Positions 61,301 to 64,000 of a stretch of 64,000 nucleotides of DNA are shown one piece after another; positions within the stretch are counted from its first letter, which is position 1; every line of letters begins with the position of its first letter. The notes under the pieces were generated by a model. That model ran no database searches. It was not told the origin of the DNA and was given only the letters and a program-made list of their open reading frames with translations. Position numbers and translations under genes: made by a program. This DNA is from Argopecten irradians (Eukaryota > Mollusca > Bivalvia > Pectinida > Pectinidae). The stretch lies in the NCBI RefSeq assembly GCF_041381155.1, contig NC_091134.1, positions 30,013,540 to 30,077,539 of the forward strand. Reading direction: 5' to 3'.

Positions 61301-63634
61301 ACTTTGCTCCATTAGCAGTAATAGGCACCAATTGCAGCTCTAAAGACGACACCATTTTCTGTCTCAAAGTCTTTTGAGCTACAATATTGCAGCTACATTC
61401 AGACATGTACCATATAATAGAAATATCATGTACACTGTAGTTATTTCCAAAATTTGTAGTTGCACTCTGAACACTCTTTTCAAATGTTGTTTTTCCAAAA
61501 ACCTAAGACCTGATTCACATGTCAACAAAAGCTATGCATAACCATTGATATATTGTCAATAACAAACATTGACATGTAGTTGATAGACCCTTGATCAAAT
61601 TGCAGTGAAACCCTTTTTCTGAGGCTATGTCATCATTTTTCTTTTGTCTATGAAAGAAAAATAATCAATCATGGATAATTTATCAGGTAGACAGCAATAT
61701 CTCAACATTTATAGTAAAAGATTTTTGCAGATCAGCATCCTACAAACCTCATTCATATTTAACAAGCAAAGTCTTCCAGGCGGGTACAGAGATATCTACA
61801 ATTTTACAATTGAACATGCATCTGATACATAATTATTTTCATCTTTATATATATATTTTCATTGTATATTTTATCTTTTAAGCACTTTTACAGTGATTTT
61901 TTCAATGTATAACTTTACAAAAATGGCGAGTAAAACTTAAGATTTTCACATGTGAATCACGACGTAATAATGCAAAAACATCGTCAGATTTTGGTTTTCG
62001 TCTACGGTGTATAAGTCGCACTCCAAATTTTCAAGGAAAAAATTTGTGACTTATTCTCTGGAAAATACAGTATTCATTTGACCGAACCATGCAAGATTAT
62101 ATCAGCAATTACTCTGGGTAGTGTCCAATGGCACCATGATTGGTTGATCGCCAGACAGTATGTAACCACACCTTGTGCTCTCACACGCACATTTGCACAT
62201 TCAGATGTGTGTTTCCATTCATTACCGGAGCATAACATACACAATGCAAAGTCGCATGCAGTTTGATTGACAGCTGGCGATCAGACAAATGCACAAACAC
62301 TTTAACTTCACCTAAAAGACTTAGACCAGGAAATTACTTCTTGAGAGAATGTGAATACCAAAGGCGAATATATAGTCCAAAGTTTTTTTTCAGCTTCTGT
62401 TGAAATAATAAAACTTGATTTAACTTCTTTGTAAAAGGATACAAAATGAGTGCCAATCTCGTGGTTGGCAAGACAACGAATCCCATGCTCTGTGATGTAT
62501 ACATTATCAGTGGAGTTTCTTATCCAAAAAGAAAAATTCCTCGCTTCAGGTTTATTGGACCTAACATTGGGACCAACCCACATCATTCGTGCACTGAAAT
62601 AGAAATTCATGTCATTATTACTTCTATCAGATCAGGTAAAATAATTTGAAATGACTAAAGATAATCTTTTTAGGAAGTACAACAAATGATCCAATAAGCT
62701 CTTGTGACCAATCAAATTCTTCCCCACCTTTTTTTTGACTATCTGGTATTGGACTGGGTAGTCAGAATGGTATCAAAATATCTCAAAAAGCTGTCTTCTT
62801 ATTACGCTATTGTAAGTGTCCTGTACACTATTAACTCATTCAATTTCACCCCTGACATTTCATAATAAACTGATCTAGTCTTTGATTTAGATGAGCCTAA
62901 ATGTGTATTCAGGGGTGAGTTCATTATAGTTAGCATTTGTAACACCAAAGTGACCACTGTAATCCTTATACTCTGCAACATGTTAAAGTAATTAACAGGA
63001 TTCATCATGCTATACAGATCACAGACCTAGACAGTTCATCAATCATCTTGTCAATGGTCATTTGAGAAGCTTATGCTTCAATCTTCATTTTTTCTCAATT
63101 GGACAAATCTATTTTAAAGTATTAATTAACAGTTGCCCTGTGTATAGAAAATGAGATGTGAGGTGAAAATTCTTAACCTGGCAGCCATATCATTGCACCA
63201 AATGATACTCATGGCCCCATCCAGATTGTGCTCTTTGATGTAATCCTGTAGAACTTCTGTGGCTTGTTCTTTAGAAATTCTTTCTCCATACTGCTTCGTA
63301 ATGTATTTTTCTGCATCACCGTATTTTTCTTTCACTGACTTCAGAATAAACTCTGCTTCACCAAATAAATCAAATCGAATCTGGTTTTTGGCTTTATGGT
63401 ATAACTGCTCAATTTCATCCTCTGATCCTTTGAGGACAAATTGAGGTAGTTTTCCATGCTTCAGGAAGCGTTCTCTTTGCTCCTCAAGGTTTATAGGACA
63501 TATTGCACCAGTAAACTTCAAAGGCTGCTGCTCTAAAAATCTTATTTTTGTTTTCTGAGCTTTATCCTTTCGTTTATCTTTCCGGGTCATCCCTTCTGAT
63601 GCATACAACTGGAGGTTCTTGTTCAGCTTTTCTC
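52302..63634 (-). CDS. MATCAP/KIAA0895-type (DUF1704) tubulin tyrosine carboxypeptidase with long C-terminal extension (5' end outside window)
   Basis: Seven exons, in transcript order: 63634-63178, 62593-62443, 60768-60600, 58991-58830, 58544-56215, 54261-54220, 52499-52302 (TAA). Phases agree, giving 1168 residues in the window. The metalloprotease motif HEIGTH is at residues 196-201 and RAEEGLA about 30 residues later probably supplies the Glu zinc ligand. The downstream MSFKQLF, WKYCMRVKRG and VRVPAFM-like blocks also fit DUF1704. Human MATCAP1/2 (about 470-520 aa) remove the C-terminal Tyr of alpha-tubulin; that activity is inferred here. After about residue 400 the protein is low-complexity: Ser/Asn-rich, with 14-residue SQNTSTPGSHLQPI repeats encoded at 57110-57525, a 42-nt exon, and a last exon with three DAGL[VT]P repeats. 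The extension is several hundred residues longer than in human. The acceptor at 58991 is copied in the adjoining array. The start codon lies beyond the window. Confidence 0.88.
52500..54219. other. Last intron of the MATCAP-type gene
   Basis: AT-rich, 1.7 kb. Open frames at 53477-53698 and 53674-53480 overlap each other antisense and show no conserved features. Nothing else is recognised. Confidence 0.5.
54262..56214. other. Intron of the MATCAP-type gene
   Basis: AT-rich, about 2 kb, between the 42-nt exon and the large exon. No repeat or gene is recognised. Confidence 0.5.
57110..57525 (-). repeat. 42-bp coding tandem repeat within the large MATCAP-type exon
   Basis: Encodes 14-residue repeats of the form SQNTSTPGSHLQPI, about 8-9 full or partial copies, with 15-30-bp sub-periods (SQNT[SLQ]TP). 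The period is a multiple of three, so the frame is kept. Antisense open frames over it are shadows. Confidence 0.92.
58992..59650 (-). repeat. 45-bp tandem array copying a MATCAP-type 3' splice site
   Basis: About 14 copies of (plus strand) 'ggctgtatctgtataaatat' + 'taagaagttaagtaatgact' + 'ataca'. On the minus strand each reads 'atacagatacag/CCTGTA', the same as the real acceptor and exon start at 58991 (CCTGTAAAGCC). The array continues at 60007-60290 beyond an inserted MITE. It gives a 219-aa open frame on the plus strand only because 45 is divisible by three. Confidence 0.94.
59651..60006. mobile_element. 356-bp MITE with TTAA target-site duplication inside the array
   Basis: Inverted ends AGATGCTTCACCGCTGACA (left) and, read inverted, AGATGCTCCACCGCCGACA (right). 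TTAA lies on both sides (59647-59650 and 60007-60010), and the array unit has this TTAA once ('gaagttaagtaatg'). TTAA duplication is the mark of piggyBac-type insertion. There is no coding capacity. Confidence 0.88.
60007..60290 (-). repeat. Distal part of the 45-bp splice-acceptor array
   Basis: About 6 copies of the same unit, here mostly with 'gactttacagg' (like the exon's CCTGTAAAG) and 'aatatgaagaag'. This part is closer in sequence to the true exon start than most of the proximal copies. One unit is lengthened ('gtatatacatgtacataaag'). Confidence 0.9.
60769..62442. other. Intron of the MATCAP-type gene
   Basis: 1.7 kb without a supported gene. Near 61995-62075 is a likely old element end: 'ggtgtataagtcgcactcca' and, about 45 bp on, 'gtgacttattctctggaaaa' fold back on each other. 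Confidence 0.45.
62594..63177. other. Intron of the MATCAP-type gene
   Basis: About 0.6 kb, AT-rich. It runs from donor gttaag to acceptor 'ctatttcag' on the minus strand. No recognisable content. Confidence 0.5.
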
Positions 63635-64000
63635 CTGTAAATAAAAATGTGAAGCTTTATGAATGTTACAATGAATAATGCCATAACATGCAACAGTAGT
63701 GAAATGCTCATTTATTGGCCTTTATGCATTATTCTGAAATGGTCAGGTCATGGCTGTGTTTTTCTTTATCAAATAAACTTGCAGTGAGAAATCCTTTTAC
63801 CATATCAAATAATGTTATATAGTGTCATCTTATCCCAAAATTTTCTGTGTTTAAATGTTCTCTAGTTTGCAGTTAAACCGCTGCCTTAGCGATGAACTCT
63901 GTATAAAAACAACCTGATATATTTTGCTGATTTACCACAGATCAAGCATGTAACAGACAAATACCATATATACAATATTATACACAATCACCTACATGTA

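Overview
The window is animal (eukaryotic) nuclear DNA, AT-rich, with intron-rich genes and many dispersed repeats. It is most likely from a bivalve mollusc. That call rests on repeat types I associate with bivalves: a tRNA-headed SINE (42319-42538), the roughly 120-bp 'GATGGCCGCC' tandem family (35440-36735), and terminal motifs like 'ggcccagagggcctgtatcgctcac' (30909). No database search was possible, so the taxon is an inference.

Four conserved genes can be assembled exon by exon, and every splice phase closes. (1) ABCB7, + strand, 671-15773, 5' end outside the window: the mitochondrial inner-membrane ABC half-transporter of the Atm1/ABCB7 family. (2) PNISR, - strand, 31731-20088, complete, 12 coding exons, 787 aa: an SR-related nuclear protein. 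(3) COQ3, + strand, 37354-45243, complete, 5 exons, 327 aa: the mitochondrial O-methyltransferase of ubiquinone synthesis. (4) A MATCAP/KIAA0895-type (DUF1704) tyrosine carboxypeptidase, - strand, 63634-52302, 5' end outside the window, with a HEIGTH zinc site and a very long C-terminal extension. ABCB7 and PNISR converge, PNISR and COQ3 diverge, and COQ3 and the MATCAP gene converge. PNISR and COQ3 are also neighbours in human (6q16), so this pair looks like ancient microsynteny.

The most striking feature is not a gene. At least seven introns carry tandem arrays that directly abut an exon, and their repeat unit is, or closely resembles, a copy of that exon's edge plus its splice site. ABCB7 has four (donors at 5208, 12637 and 14772, acceptor at 11303). 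PNISR has two (donors at 29344 and 28066). The MATCAP gene has one (acceptor at 58991). The largest has about 67 copies of a 58-bp unit, each with a 3' splice site and 31 nt of exon. Minisatellites in this genome seem to be seeded at exon-intron junctions and to leave many decoy splice sites.

The rest is intergenic and intronic DNA with mobile-element debris. It includes a TTAA-flanked MITE inside the MATCAP array, TA-flanked MITEs (24016-24918, 46100-47044), a 9-bp-flanked element in COQ3 intron 1, several foldback elements, an inverted LINE copy that fits twin priming (34300-35430), a broken hAT/ZBED-like fragment, and one possible nested first exon with a perfect NRF-1 palindrome (22036-22257).
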